Positions 12,993-25,844 of a DNA stretch of 64,000 nt are shown here, piece after piece; the stretch's first letter is position 1; the number at the start of each line of letters is the position of its first letter. This DNA comes from Actinernus sp. WN-2022 (lineage: Eukaryota > Cnidaria > Anthozoa > Actiniaria > Actinernidae). The notes under the pieces were generated by a model, which saw only the letters and a list, made by a program, of their open reading frames with translations, ran no database searches and was not told the DNA's origin. The position numbers and the translations under genes are program-made. The stretch is taken from assembly GCA_030867875.1 (NCBI GenBank), contig JAOWCC010001589.1, forward strand, positions 142,263,745 to 142,327,744, in the 5' to 3' direction.

Positions 12993-14142
12993 CTTGTTAT
13001 TATATGACTTGGCGTTTTCGAGTGCAAATACGGAATTAAACGAGTACAAATATGAGAGCGTATTACACGGGTCGCGAACAGGTTTGCACAGGTTTTTTCA
13101 ACACTTAAAAGGTTTTGTAAGCGATTCTTCAAGGAGAAATTTAATTGGATGACAAAACTGTCGGGAAACTTCAAGTTTCTCGCCTTCTTGACGAATTTTA
13201 AAGCGCAAGTGTTCATGGGAAGGCCTTCAATCCTCCTTGGTTGGAAGCTTTGCAAAATGCTTTGACGGCGAGGTTTGTGAATACTTCTCTTCCAAAAACA
13301 AGAAAATGAGGATTTTACAAGCATTTCATCACTAGGAGAAGTTAATCGGTGAGTCAAACTTCTTTGTAGTGTGGCTTTTGGCAAAATGTGAGTTTTCTCT
13401 TGAGTGGAGAAAGTTTCGGCGAATTTGTGGTTCAGACTTTGTGACTAGTTCTTTCAAGTCTTGAATTATAACAAGAACTTTTGTGATCCAGAAAAAACAA
13501 GAAAGGATTTCACAGGCATTCCATCAATGACATAAGTTTATCGGCGAACCAAATTTCCTTGTATGCTGCCATTTGTCAAAGAAAAGCTTCCTCTGATCGG
13601 CGCCGGTAAAAAAGAAGTGTTTACGTTTTGACTTTCAATAGCCTTTTTCGACTCGAAAGCTGTTTATTACGCACTCATTTGAAGCTAAAGTGCTGTAAAA
13701 AAACAAATCACATACATTTTTCCATTGTCCGTACTCATATTGATCATAGAAATGACCCCATAAAATGTCCAAAGCTTTCACTGCAAAGTTTTGGACATTT
13801 TATGGCGTCATTCTATGATCAATACGAGTACGGACAATGGAAAAATGAATGCGATTTGTTAACTCGTAAGTCCAAGGAATCGACAAAAACAACTGCAGCA
13901 AAAATGCATGATATATAAACGGAAAAGCTGGAGCTTTCAGTGTGGATTTAAGCTTTATACTGAATCAGTTAATTCATGTATAGTATTTACAATGATACAC
14001 ATAACACAGAATTAAGCTTAATGGCTGTCTTCAAAAAAAAATTGACTTGCAAAAAACATGAAGAGAAGCACGCGCCCTACACTGAAAACGTTACGAAAGT
14101 CATGGTAAAAGAAAAATGTCGGAAACGAGTGAACTTAACAAA
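12993..14142. other. Gene-free spacer with a short hairpin element
   Basis: No exon was recognised. Two degenerate direct repeats (~13300-13385 and ~13483-13580) and the hairpin at 13702-13860 are the only structures seen. Confidence 0.4.
13702..13860. repeat. Near-perfect inverted repeat, ~70-bp arms
   Basis: The arms beginning AACAAATC and ending GATTTGTT enclose the paired block TCCATTGTCCGTACTC / GAGTACGGACAATGGA and a short loop around CAAAGTTTTGGAC. Probably a small fold-back MITE. Confidence 0.75.
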
Positions 14143-14284
14143 CTGGGCCCGGTTGTTCGATGCAAGGTTAAGCGCTAACCCAGGGTTAAATCGCTAACCC
14201 AGGGTTAAACTGTACAGATTGCAATTACAGATTTAGCGCTAACCTAGGGTTAAAGTTAACCTTGCTTCGAACAACCCGGCCCAG
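14143..14284 (+). mobile_element. ~140-bp MITE (CTGGGCC family), copy 1
   Basis: The terminal inverted repeats are CTGGGCC...GGTTGTTCGA and its complement. The interior contains repeated AACCCAGGGTTAA words. A second copy in the opposite orientation lies at 61225-61366, and ~20610-20745 is probably a diverged relative (TTCGAACATCCGGGTCC). Confidence 0.75.
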
Positions 14285-14614
14285 TTTAAGAACAAACTTA
14301 TTTATTGCGAAACTGAGAAATTCACCATTAACATTAGGTAATTTGCTTATAAAGTAAGAACATCTAATATTTACAGGTTTGCTCGTACAGGTACTCAGGT
14401 ATTTTTGTCAGTTCACTTATCGGCGTCCAGCCATTTATATAAGTATATTTCAACAGGCCTCCGATTTTCTAAATGTTTCACAAACAATCACAATTTTGTT
14501 TCCAGTTAATGCACTTTCAGATTTCCTGGTAAGATATGATTGAATTTAAGTGTACCTTAATACATTACAGTATCTGCATGTTTTGATGTCGTGAATCAAA
14601 ATTGTGAGTAGCAC

Positions 14615-15608
14615 CACAGGGAGCCCAGGCTCACAACATGAAGACAAATATATAAGGATTTGTATGAAACTTTATCGCTAGTATATATAGTTGATGGAAA
14701 ATGATAATAAACATCCATTAAAGTTTACATACCACATCAAATGTTGTCCAGCTGTCGTTTCTTGTCTGTCTTGGAGCCTTCAAGCCGCATTTCAGCGAGA
14801 ATTTTTTTTTTAGTTCACCTCTACCTAAAATAACACAAGGGTGCACACTCGTATACTCGACAGGCCGACGAAAAAAACGCCATAAATCACGCCATAAATA
14901 ACGCAACAGTCGTTACAAAACTCGACTCGCCCGGGAGGCCAAAAGACACTTTGCAAAACTCCCGCCAATCAGAAACAGCCGACATTTGTTTACAAATTTC
15001 AAACGGCACGGAGGGAAAATGTCCGCGAAGGGTCCAACTTTTTCTTTCTTTGTAACGACTGTTGCGTTCGTTACCTTCCCCGACGGGAGAATTGAGTCTC
15101 ATTTCCATGACGACTATCGACCAATCATAGCGTGCGCTGTTCATGAAAGGCTCGGTTACATGCCATGAATGGCGGTTGTGTGTCTCGGTAGCGAAAAGTT
15201 GAAACTTTGTGATAATATTTCCGTCTTCTTGAAGCGATGGAGAAACGCTAGGGAGGGAAAGCACGCTACCTGGGAAAAGTAATCTTCGATCTACACTCGA
15301 GTGAGATTTTTGAGCGACTGGGATCCGTTAAAGCTGATTTATGGCGTTTTTTCGTCGGCCTGTCGAGTAGACGAGTGTGCACCCTTGTGATATTTTAGGT
15401 AGAGGTGAACTAAAAAAAAAATTCTCGCTGAAATGCGGCTTGAAGGCTCCAAGACAGACAAGAAACGACAGCTGGACAACATTTGATGTGGTATGTAAAC
15501 TTTAATGGATGTTTATTATCATTTTCCATCAACTATATATACTAGCGATAAAGTTTCATACAAATCCTTATATATTTGTCTTCATGTTGTGAGCCTGGGC
15601 TCCCTGTG
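14615..15608. mobile_element. 994-bp fold-back DNA transposon with ~280-bp inverted ends
   Basis: The left arm (14615-~14895) and right arm (~15335-15608) are almost exact reverse complements, with outer ends CACAGGGAGCC. The element is flanked by the 7-bp direct repeat GTAGCAC (14608-14614 and 15609-15615). The TIR start and the 7-bp repeat are compatible with a hAT-like non-autonomous element (usually 8 bp), but this is not certain. A fragment related to the arm (~20465-20535) suggests other copies nearby. Antisense ORFs in the centre have no recognisable domain. Confidence 0.8.
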
Positions 15609-15615
15609 GTAGCAC

Positions 15616-18272
15616 GAGGTTCAAGTGACAGTCGTCGACTCTAAGGCCATGTTCTCAACATATCGGACAGGTTTTGTACCGGCACGAGACCCATAACGAA
15701 TAGGCCTCCTGTTCACACTTGAAACGCCGTTTCGGCGCAATGATTGAAAGTGATATACTCATTAAACTTCCAATCTATGAAATACAAATATTCCCTACCC
15801 ACCCCACTGGAAATGGTATAGCTCATTTGTGATACCAAACGTGTTCGAAATGTCATTCATGACAAAACAGATCGGTTTCGGCATCGGCAAATAACTGATT
15901 GCTCGCCACTAACAAATGACGATATTTTGCTCAACCTCGTCCAATAATTGCTTATTATCTGCGTCGCATTTTCGGTGCTGTTTTTCGGTTTTTCGAATAT
16001 CAGTAATTGGCATGATTCGTATGACATAGCAGTCGCTCTCAATAATTATTCATGAATTTGAGAATTTTTAACGTTTTACGCTGGCTGCCAATCAAATCTC
16101 AGCTGTACTCCCGCGCCCTTGTAAGAATCTCACTTCCATGCCATACTAATCCCTTTTGATTGACACCTGGGAAACCAGTGAAATGTGCTTTTGACCAAAC
16201 CGGTTTTCTCCACGTCGGCTCAACACTCCAGGTTCAATTCTCAACGGTTTATGAAAAGCCAAATCTTTCAGAAAACCGAAATAACTATACTTTCCTCTCC
16301 CACGGACCCCAGCACAACAGAGAACTTCATCATCTGTTTTAAGTAGTGCTCCGGCTAAGAGGCAAAGGAATGTAAACGGTGCTAATTTTCTATTCTTCGT
16401 TCTCGTAATGTAATTGGTTGATACTCATACATTCAATAGAAACCCATCGAAATAATGCATTTTCATTCAATAATTTTTGAAATTTGAATTTATTTTTGAT
16501 CAAACTATGGTTTAATTTTGAAGAACATCGTATGTGGGGAAAGTTATCAAATTTGAGATTGAAAGATCTTTTGTTTTCTCCCTTTCTGATTGGCTGGATG
16601 GTGGGTTCTTTGAGTTTTCACAGTAAAAAGAACCCATAGCATTAAAAAAACTTTATTTTCTGAGTATAGTTTGGATTGTAGACATCTCGTACAGCACTTC
16701 AGGCATATTCAAGCAAAATCGTATGTGGGGATATGCTCATTGCCGCAGCCTATTGTCTTTTGCTACAGTTCTTAGCTGAATCATTACTTAATTACTTTTA
16801 TATGCTAATTTATTTGCCGAATAACTTGCTCTTTTTGATAGCGAACATTCTCCAAAAAATAGAATAAATTATCAACCCGTTCATTGAACAAACAAATAGA
16901 ACGTAGAGATCGTAAACAATTGGACATGTTTTTGCAACACCGTAATATAAACCTATACTGTCGCGAGCGTAGAAAATTACGAATGCTGTAGGTTTGTATT
17001 TTTGGTTATGAATTATCCCTTCATGAATTGCTACCAAACTGTATTATGTATTGCGTTCTATTGTATTGCGTATTGTGTTGTATTCTACTGTATTTTGATT
17101 GCAATTCATGTGTGTCTTGATCTTCTGGTCTCGCCGCTCGCCGGCCCATTCGGACACGTGACACCAACAACCAATCGGATAGCGTGGGGAAAATAGTGCA
17201 ACTATAAATTTATGCAATCTAAAAATATATTGGCGCAGACTATCATGGGGACCGGGGAGAGAGCCAAATATGGGGGGTCGGTTCTCTTAGGTGATGGTGT
17301 CTTGTAGTGTGTTATTGTCATAATTAAAATATCATTATCATTAGAACACTTAAGAGCTTTCAGTAGAACTGATCATGAAATTAATCAGTTAGCTGCTGAA
17401 AAATACAAACAATTTGTCATCCGATCCAACTGGTCACTGTTTAAAATTACCAGGTCATCCCGGTACCCAGGCTCCTTTACGCGTCTAAAACGCATGGAGT
17501 CTCCTGGGTACGAGGTTGTGACGTAGCCTTGAGTGCGCGCTTTGATTTATGGGAATGACGTCACTGTAATTTGGGTTAATTTCTCAAATTCCCAAAACTT
17601 TGAAGATGGCGGAAGCTAATTCCTATACGAGGTAAGGAAAATTGTTTTACATTTCTTGTTTTGAAACTAACTTGTAAAGGTAAACTTAATTCGTTCGTTT
17701 GTTGCAAGTTTTCCTAAATCTGAGGCGCGCGACGGGAACAAAACCATGTTAAGATTTTTCTCGCACAGTAAACATGCCGCTCGCTTACGGGCAGTTTTTC
17801 AAAGTTTTAATTTCTAGCTGACTTGTACTGTTCAAGGGAATTTATTTTACCGGGCGGAGATCTTGTGCGCGCGAGTGAGAGAGCTGGTATCGGGTCACGT
17901 GAGGCGATTCCAAAGAATAACACGGGCTGAGAGAAAATATTTGATCGGCAAAAAAGCTGGATTGTGAGATTGTGTTCATTCCCGGAACTAGAGGAAAACT
18001 TTCACGTCATGTGATCAATTTCAACCAATCATAATCGTAAGGAAATATAGTAGTGAACTAAAAATAGTTGTTTGTTATTTGATGAAATGGAAATTTTAAG
18101 CCCTTTTTCAAGTAGCTGGTCCAATAATCAGATTGCAGGTTTCGTGTTAGAACAGCAATTTCAGTTTCTATAGGTAAATTCTGCCGAAGCAATTATACAT
18201 TTTGAAACCAAACATCCTGGGTTTCCTGCGATCTAGACTGCGGGCAACTCCCTCTATTTTCTTGGCTATCAG
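15616..18272. other. Long gene-free interval
   Basis: No exon or coding sequence was recognised in about 2.6 kb. A small hairpin occurs near 17465-17520 (CCCAGG ... CCTGGG around GCGTCTAAAACGC). Several short ORFs are present but are AT-rich chance frames. Confidence 0.4.
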
Positions 18273-19145
18273 ATGCGATTTGATCGCTATACGGCCATAG
18301 AAGAAATTGAACTGTTAGGGGTTATAATAGATAACCAATTAAACTTTAATAGACACGTTACAAGAATTGCTAAAAAGGCGTGTAAGCAAGTTGAAGTCAT
18401 AAGCCGCTTTAAACACATATTGTCCGAGTACACTAAATTATGTCTTTATAGAGCTTTTATCTTACCTTGTTTTAATTACTGTAGTTCTGTTTGGCTACAC
18501 TGTTCTGTGCTCAATGCCTCTAGAAACTCAACGAACGAGCATTAAGATATGTCTATAATGATTTTTCCAATACGAGCTACGAAACTTTGCTTAATAAGTT
18601 AGGACCTAGTCTCTATAACCGCCGACTGCAACTTCTGTGTATTACAGTCTATAAGGCACTTAGTGGCCAATCGCCTATGTATATCAGGTCTATGTTCTCA
18701 GAGCGCTGCAACATTAAGAACTTAAGAGGCCAGCGTAAACTTACAGTACCTAAATGTAACACAACTAAATATGGGCTTCACTCCATTTCATACACTGCTG
18801 CCAAAGCTTGGAATAGCTTAACTGATGCTCTGCGCACATTACCTACTTTAAAATCATTCAAAAAACAAATCAGCTCTGTTAAATTCAATTTCTAGTTTAA
18901 AATTTCCAATTCCATATTGGTTTAACTTTTACCGATACATATATATATATTTATATAGTCCACTTGTAATTAATACTAGTTATGGTTAATATAATGTACT
19001 CATATGTAATTGTATATAAGATTTCAATTTATGTACTAGCTGTAAGTAGATAGTCTCGGCTAATTAGCATGTACTTGCTAGAGGTTTAACAAGCCTCAAC
19101 CCCCCGAGTTGAAATAAATATCTTATCTTATCTTATCTTATCTTA
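18273..19145 (+). pseudogene. 5'-truncated LINE (CR1/L2-like) 3' end with (TCTTA)n tail
   Basis: Two overlapping fragments (18273-18545 and 18587-18895) read as the C-terminal part of a non-LTR reverse transcriptase. They contain ELLGVIIDNQLNF, the typical block after the RT palm, then LYRAFILPCFNYCSSVW, and end with a conserved-type tail. A frame break at ~18530 separates them. The RT catalytic box is missing, so the copy is 5' truncated. The 3' UTR ends at the microsatellite (TCTTA)5 at 19121-19145, as expected for CR1/L2-type tails. It is dead as a source element. Confidence 0.8.
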
Positions 19146-20572
19146 TACCTTGTCATGGCGGAGCGTCGATTAACCACGAGGCAAATTTCCTTGACATAGG
19201 AGATATGAGAGGGAATAGTGCATGTGCAGTTGAGTTGCACGCGCATATGTAACGAAAAGGTGACGGCATACGACAGAAATAATATGACGTGTATGCGTGC
19301 ACGCGGAAAAGCACTGGAAATTAAAGTTGGAAATTGAATATTTTACGCGTTATGGCAAAAAATGAGACTGATCATGGGATCATTTGAAAAATCACAAATT
19401 CCCATAAACAGGAGAATTAAATGTAAATGACAGTACGGTGCCAAACAAACTCGGGCAGCAAAATGTAGCACTCGAAAACCACATTTGTTCCGCGCGCTGG
19501 TGCACCAGTCTGGCTGGCGGGCGGCCAAGAACATCCAGCAAAATTTCACTCTAATGCTGTATGTATGGTGCTCGATTCGGACCGCATGGGAGCTCCGCTA
19601 TGATGTATTATGTCATTTATCTATGGTGTTGGTTATTCATCCATACTTTCAGGATGGAGATTTTACGGATGTTTATTGGATTCAATCAAGTCATGTTACA
19701 TATTTTAGTATATTTGTTATATAATTAAGTATTATTTAATTATTAGTATTTACTGTAGTTAATTAAGGAAACCGTTTGCTGCAATCCACCAGGCATCCAT
19801 TACAGTCACGCTCCACGAGTTGTCGTGTTATTTTCTACGCGTTGAGCGCGTGGCATACGATGGGAATGAACAAAACAAATTGTCTTTATTTTCCTCCCGT
19901 CCCTCCCTCTCCTCATCCCTCCCCAAGGGTTCATTTTAAACTCGGCCCTATTCCTCGCTCGTTCAAAATTAGTGACAGCTAGTATTAGTGATAGAGCAGG
20001 TTTCAATCGACTGTAGTAAAACCAAAAACAAAGCAATTACAACGAACCAATCACGAGCTAAAGTGAATACCGATTGGTTTCACTGGCATGAGAAAGCAAC
20101 CAATCAGGAGGAAAAGTAAACGCAATCGTGGATTGATGGCGTGACGGACCAAAACCACGATTGGTTTTCCTCTGGAATTCTAGTCTACCTGCCATGAGAG
20201 TTTCCATGGCAACACCATAATTTGTACAATGATGTGTACTTTCCATGGTGTCATACGTGTGCAAACTATCAGTCATTGTTATCCAATATTTGTAGATATT
20301 CTTCATTTTGTGATTTGGCTCCAGGCTGTTCAACCAATATGACATCATAGGTCATCTCGTTTGCATATCTCTGAAACGAGATGAGATGCTGACACACGGA
20401 AAATGTCATTATTCCTCATTTCGAAAGCATTTTAACATTAGCTCAACTTAATTTTCGCTTCATATGCACTTTAAGAGCTCTAAGACAGTCAAGAAACAAC
20501 AGATGGACAACATTTGATGTAGTCTGTAATCTTTAATGGTCTGTTTATGTCTATCGATTCCAAGCCCGCCCA

Positions 20573-20604
<32 letters not shown>

Positions 20605-21274
20605 CGGAGTTTTACCCTTGGGTTTATAACTATCCGTATACGTAGGGTTACAGACTTAACCCCCGGGGTAGTGCTATCCTAGGAATGAAGTTACTCTTGG
20701 TTCGAACATCCGGGTCCAGTAGTATCGGTGCTATTGCTAATTTAAGTACTAAGTAGATATCGGCAATGGCGACCTTGGATTGGTCTGTTTTGTTTGTTAT
20801 TTCAGAACAATTGGATTTTTCATTCCATTTTATTTCGCCTAGGGAGGCGTCACATATTGATTTCACACACTACCTCTTTCCATTCATGTCCGTCTTTTTA
20901 TTCCAACTTAAACAATTTGTCACACCTCTGGATCCCATTTGGTGGCAATGAAACGTTTCATCGTGAAACCTTTGAATTCACTGCTATCTATGGCGGTGAG
21001 TTCTCAAAAACTTAGGAAATTAGATGCGAGTAGCTGTGGGACAACCGCAATATGCCATTTCACTTCAGGAGTCTTTACATATCGTCGCAGAGATATGTGA
21101 TGTGATGTTTCTGAAAACTATCGATTTTTCCACGGAGAAACGTCACAGGTCAAACCCCCCACCACCACCCCCAAACTTCGCTGGACGTTTCTCGTGGAAA
21201 AATCGATATGTGACGTTTCCCCTACTCACAAGCTTATTAACAATTTCTTCTTTCCTTTTCTTTTCTCGTAAATA
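19146..21274. other. Gene-free interval with poly-C tract
   Basis: No gene was recognised. It contains a C-run at ~20574-20602, a fragment related to the 14615-15608 element (~20465-20535), and a hairpin at 21120-21207 built from ATCGATTTTTCCACG and its complement. Confidence 0.4.
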
Positions 21275-21331
21275 ATGGCGTCCCTCTCTTGTTGCTCATA
21301 TTCAACAGAAGGCCAAGCCAACCTAGAGATC
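21275..21331 (+). CDS. Possible first exon of host coiled-coil gene
   Basis: An ATG at 21275 (context AATAATGG) opens a 19-codon frame that ends exactly at a strong donor GTAAGT (21332). It lies 322 bp before a convincing exon of the same strand. The phase does not agree with the next exon in the frame that stays open there, so either an exon is missed between them, a different frame is used, or this is not a coding exon. Confidence 0.35.
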
Positions 21332-21653
21332 GTAAGTCTCTTTTTTGCTTTCTACCTTCTTTATATGTTTTTTTGCTTTCAGCCATTTGACTCCAAAGTC
21401 CTCCTGTTCATATTGCTTATTTGGTGCCCAGTAAACTAGCTCAGTCAATGCAGCATAGCGCGGAGAGAAACAAAAATACAGTTCCTCTTAATTTCTGTTG
21501 TTGTATACTTTTTCTTCATATCACTTACACACAAATTTTACGCTGATCCTCTTTATAAACAGTCAGGAGACATTATACAATCTAGAATACAATTTTACTT
21601 ATGATAGAGAGAGATTCTTTCAAATTTAATATTATTAATGATTTCATATATAG

Positions 21654-21703
21654 GACGAACCAGACAAGATCATGTTGCAGAAAATAAAGTAAAGAAAATC
21701 CAG
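21654..21703 (+). CDS. Host coiled-coil gene exon A
   Basis: 50 bp, with acceptor ATATAG and donor GTAAAC. The only open frame uses two leading bases and then reads RTRQDHVAENKVKKIQ, ending in phase 0, which suits exon B. Confidence 0.55.
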
Positions 21704-21765
21704 GTAAACAGACTAGAGCCATTTTCCGAACTTCGTTTATTAAGCTTTTTTCCTTTGGTATTTTA

Positions 21766-22109
21766 GGGCAAGTTAAAAAAACATGTTTATCGTCCGGATA
21801 TCCAATAAGCGGAGCGTGCGGCCCATTTTATTTGTTATGTCGTCGAGTTTGTAATGTCAATTTCATTATAATTTAACAAAAAAAATAACTCCATCACAAG
21901 AAAGAGCACACCGAAATTTGATGACGTTTCGTTCGATATTTACCCTGTGGTGAGCTTTCAAAAATCGCAAAAATAAGAGACGTTTGTACGGATTGGAGGG
22001 ACAAGCGTTTCTATTAGAGGCCGGATTATAACAAATAATAAAAATAGGAGGCGGCCTCAAAAACGGAAGCGCGCCGGGACGATAAACATGTTTATTTTTT
22101 TACTTGGCC
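21766..22109. mobile_element. ~344-bp MITE with ~30-bp inverted ends
   Basis: The ends GGCAAGT..AAAAAAACATGTTTATC and complement pair over about 30 bp. The interior (TCCATCACAAGAAAGAGCAC, GGTGAGCTT, AAATAAGAGACGTTTGTA) matches the interior of the MITE at 58379-59082 in reverse orientation, so they are one family. It lies in the intron between host exons A and B. Confidence 0.7.
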
Positions 22110-22311
22110 TTAAAGCCCCCAAAGGATTTATATTCCTGGTACTATTGTACAATTCCTCAACACAAGATCGGTAAATGATCATTCATTATAAATATATCGT
22201 ATTCGTCAGCTTATTGTTGTATTTGAATTGTATCCAGCTCAAGCACGGCCACTCATTCTGTATCTATTCCATATTCGTTAGCTTATATTGTTGTGTATTT
22301 GTAATTTGCAG

Positions 22312-22346
22312 AGTTTAGAAAGACAGATTTCCGTGTGTCTCGATGC
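22312..22346 (+). CDS. Host coiled-coil gene exon B
   Basis: 35 bp, with acceptor TTTGCAG and donor GTAAGT. It reads SLERQISVCLDA in phase 0, with the last codon split after two bases; exon C supplies the third base. Confidence 0.7.
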
Positions 22347-23075
22347 GTAAGTAACATGAGTACAACTTGTAACTCCTTTCACCAACAACGTAAATTAAAG
22401 GCCTGGAAACCTGAATCACCTCGAGGTTTTTCTATTTTATTGTTATTATGCTTTGGTTTGAAAAACAAATAGGACTAGCAGAACGGGCACATTGAAGTTA
22501 GTAACATGAATGCCAACTTTATGGGTTGCATATTAACCTTAACCATTTCACTACTTAACCGGCCAAAACCGACTAATATGAAGCATGTAACTGGAAAACA
22601 TTATTGCATCAATTGTAATCTATACATACTGGAAATACCTAACGATGTTGCGATATTAATTCGAAGGATGAATGATTAAAAGCTATAACAGCGATCGGTT
22701 GACTCCCCACTTTGGAGAAAAACTCATTTGTTTTGGAGATCTTTTTTCGTTTCTTTGATTTTTACCAATTTCGATGCTCTGAAAATCGACTCAAAAACCC
22801 CTACCCGTTAGCACTTTAAAGCAAACAAACTCAGCGCTCAGTTAACGTTGTTACAGTACCTTCTTTGGTCTCTCCAATCACTAGTCTTTTGTTTGCACAA
22901 AACACATCAAGCGACTATGTGTCATATGCCATGCCAAGCTTAACACTGCATTCTCTCGACCACATTTTCCTGCACCCATCTCCAATTGCATACTGGTAAT
23001 ATACAATACTCTGGGACCCTAGTAGAGTATTTTAGAAGTTGTTTTGCCCCTACAACCAAGAGCGGTGATTTTGAC

Positions 23076-23258
23076 CCCGGAGGGGGGGGGACTCCCCATA
23101 AAAATAGACGGGGGTGCTCGACCTATCTTTTAGGGGTTAAAATCGTTAGCAGTGCTATCTCTTAGGAGTCTTCCAAAGGTCTGCTATCTTTTAGGGGTGA
23201 ATTTCATTTCTCACGTCGAGCACCCCCGTCTATTTTTATGGGGAGCCCCTCCCCCGGG
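23076..23258. mobile_element. ~183-bp MITE (CCCCATAAAAATAGACGGGG ends), copy 1
   Basis: The inverted ends contain CTCCCCATAAAAATAGACGG and continue through GGGTGCTCGA. The centre repeats TATCTTTTAGGGGT. It is duplicated at 25661-25844 with the enclosing tandem repeat. Confidence 0.8.
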
Positions 23259-23839
23259 CATTTCACTACCAAACCGGCCAAAACCGACTAATATGTCATA
23301 TCAGTCATACATCACCAACTGCAGAATTGCCTACTAAAAGCAAGCCAAGTAGTTTTCAGCCCTTGCAGTGACTTATTTGTCCAAAATTATAGCAGATTTC
23401 ATTCAGAATCCTAAAGGAGAATCGATACCTAACGTAAACAGGCACGCAGAATTCTCCCGAATGGCATTGCATGGAAAGCGGAAAGCTTGAGCCCTTGGCC
23501 TAAAAAGTCCGCAGTATTTAACTACCCCGAGCTAGCCAAACTTGAACTGAGGGGGGAGGGTCGAGTTAGCACTCAGGATTTCACCAATTGAGCTCGAGCC
23601 TGTTCAGTTGTGAAAGGAGCTAAAATATTACCATGCAAAGTGCGTACCGTTTACACACGTTTGTACATACTTGTGGCCCTTCTTTATAATCAATTACGCA
23701 CTTTGAATGGTAATATCTTCGAATTCTCTCCTATACAAGATACAAAGTTAGCATTCTTACAAACTTCAATGTGCTCTTTCCACTAGTCCAATTTATTTTG
23801 TTCATGTATGAACACATTCCCTTCCCATTTCACTAACAG

Positions 23840-23885
23840 ATTAGAGGATGCCGATTGTCGGAAGGACAAATTAATACAACAACTG
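23840..23885 (+). CDS. Host coiled-coil gene exon C
   Basis: 46 bp, with acceptor ACTAACAG and donor GTATGG. One base completes the split codon from exon B; it then reads LEDADCRKDKLIQQL and ends in phase 0, which fits the exon at 47197. Confidence 0.75.
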
Positions 23886-24259
23886 GTATGGAATCTCTTG
23901 TTTACATCTGTCGACTGTGTTTAATAATGAATTAATTAATTAATCTTTATTTAAACAAGGGATCTCTTCACAAGTTACACTTGGTTTCCAAGAGAACCGT
24001 TACAATCAGTAAATAATATAAATATTTAACGTAAGGACTAATAGAAATACAAATCTCATGTTAAATATGTACATTATAAAACTCATTAATAATTCATGAA
24101 CAAAAAAAACAAAGTAAATGAATGTTTCATGAGTGGCAGAATCTCTTCATATTGCATTCAGCCTCGTGCAGTATTCACTTATTTTTCGTTCATCGTACAA
24201 TGACAGCAAGTGCCTGTATTTGTCGATATAGCACAAACATCAAGTCTCTAATCTTTTAA

Positions 24260-24403
24260 TTGCTGGCTTTCACTCAATCCCCAGAGATTCAAATGACAAA
24301 GGGCATGGCGGCCATGTTGGTGCCCCAACAAAAGAAGCTAACGAGGAATTTATTGTTTAAGGGCACCAACATGGCGGCTAGGACGTCATGTGAAAGCCAG
24401 CAA
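24260..24403 (+). mobile_element. ~144-bp MITE (TTGCTGG family), copy in first tandem unit
   Basis: The ends are TTGCTGGCTTTCAC and GTGAAAGCCAGCAA. The interior carries GGCATGGCGGCCATGTTGG. It is the same element as 10445-10588 (inverted) and 26847-26990. Confidence 0.8.
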
Positions 24404-24812
24404 TATTCAAACTGAGTGCACAGCAGTGCATTTCAACTGAAATCAGTTGTCAATAACCAGGTCAAAAGAAATCAAAGATTCCGGCTGAATAAGATCATGT
24501 TCGTAAATATCTCCACAAAGAAATGTCATTTCATGGTCTTTTGCACCACCAATCTCGTCTATTCAGGTACATCTCAGTTTTCAGTCACGAACCTTTTCCA
24601 GTAAGACGCATTGTTCACTGACTCCCGGTAAATGGTGCGTTACTGTGTCGCTACTTTTCAGTCGGGTTTTTTTTTAACGAAAGGGGGGGGGGGGGGGGGG
24701 GGGCGAGCCCTCTGGGACCCCCCTCTGGCTACGTCCCCAATGTTATCATTCTTTGCAAAGAAATATCCATTCACTTTCGGCGTTCGGTCAGCGAGAAGCC
24801 GTCTTGCGAGCT

Positions 24813-24989
24813 CAATAGCCCACTTCCGCGATATGCTTTACTTGTCACGCACAAAGGTTTCAATACGAGGCTCCGTGCTAAATTAAATTAATTCTTTTCT
24901 GTGTGAAAAGAATAAATTATTTAGCACGGAGCATCGTATTGAAACCTTTGTGCGTGACAAGTAAAGCATATCGCGGAAGTGGGCTATTG
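24813..24989. repeat. Inverted repeat, ~75-bp arms
   Basis: The arms CAATAGCCCACTTCCGCGAT and complement continue through TTGTCACGCACAAAGGTTTC, with a ~30-bp AT-rich loop containing a second small hairpin (GAATTAATT / AAAAGAATAA). It follows a long G-run at ~24684-24703. It is duplicated at 27398-27574. Confidence 0.8.
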
Positions 24990-25660
24990 AATCAGTATTC
25001 AGTACATAACTCGAAAACGTTTCTCTTGGAGCCATGTATTCAAACATCAAGTCTTTAGCCGGCTTAACTCATAGACAGTCTACTTTCTTTGATAGTTTCT
25101 TTCATTCGAAAATTACTAACCTGATTCCAGTGGTTTGCATAGGAATTGAAATCTTGAATTCGGCCTCCATATGCTTACCATCCTCCAAGTTTGTACCACA
25201 AAAATGGTTTTGGGTTCCCTGTGGCTACGAACCTTCCATAGTATCCCAGCATGCATTGCGTTTTGCCTTATAGCATCGTTTTTCGCGTGACGTCATCACT
25301 TGCTTTCACCGAGCAGCCTGTTCACATCGCGTATCGATCCGTCAGGCGTCATGGATTTCGATGCTCTGAAAATCGACTCAAAAACCCCTACCCGTTAGCA
25401 CTTTAAAGCAAACAAACTCAGCGCTCAGTTAACGTTGTTACAGTACCTTCTTTGGTCTCTCCAATCACTAGTCTTTTGTTTGCACAAAACACATCAAGCG
25501 ACTGTGTCATATGCCATGCCAAGCTTAACACTGCATTCTCTCGACCACATTTTCCTGCACCCATCTCCAATTGCATACTGGTAATATACAATACTCTGGG
25601 ACCCTAGTAGAGTATTTTAGAAGTTGTTTTGCCCCTACAACCAAGAGCGGTGATTTTGAC

Positions 25661-25844
25661 CCCGGAGGGGGGGGGGACTCCCCATAAAAATAGACGGGGG
25701 TGCTCGACCTATCTTTTAGGGGTTAAAATCGTTAGCAGTGCTATCTCTTAGGAGTCTTCCAAAGGTCTGCTATCTTTTAGGGGTGAATTTCATTTCTCAC
25801 GTCGAGCACCCCCGTCTATTTTTATGGGGAGCCCCTCCCCCGGG
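25661..25844. mobile_element. ~184-bp MITE, copy 2
   Basis: Tandem-duplicate copy of the element at 23076-23258, one base longer in the G-run. Confidence 0.8.

Larger units (their letters stand above)
22769..25355. repeat. 2.59-kb tandem duplication, copy 1
   Basis: This segment is repeated immediately downstream as 25356-27940. The junction (ATGGA joined to TTTCGATG) shows only 1-base microhomology, so the duplication did not arise by recombination between flanking repeats. Differences seen are small: a 2-bp indel near 22917, and length changes in G- and A-runs. It includes host exon C and three MITE-type inverted repeats. Confidence 0.95.

Noticed and set aside
20558..20640. Functional poly-C element
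   Set aside because: Homopolymer tract of uncertain assembly length; no supporting structure.
24632..24886. 84-aa ORF with a poly-glycine run
   Set aside because: Created by a G-homopolymer that changes length between the two tandem copies, altering the frame.
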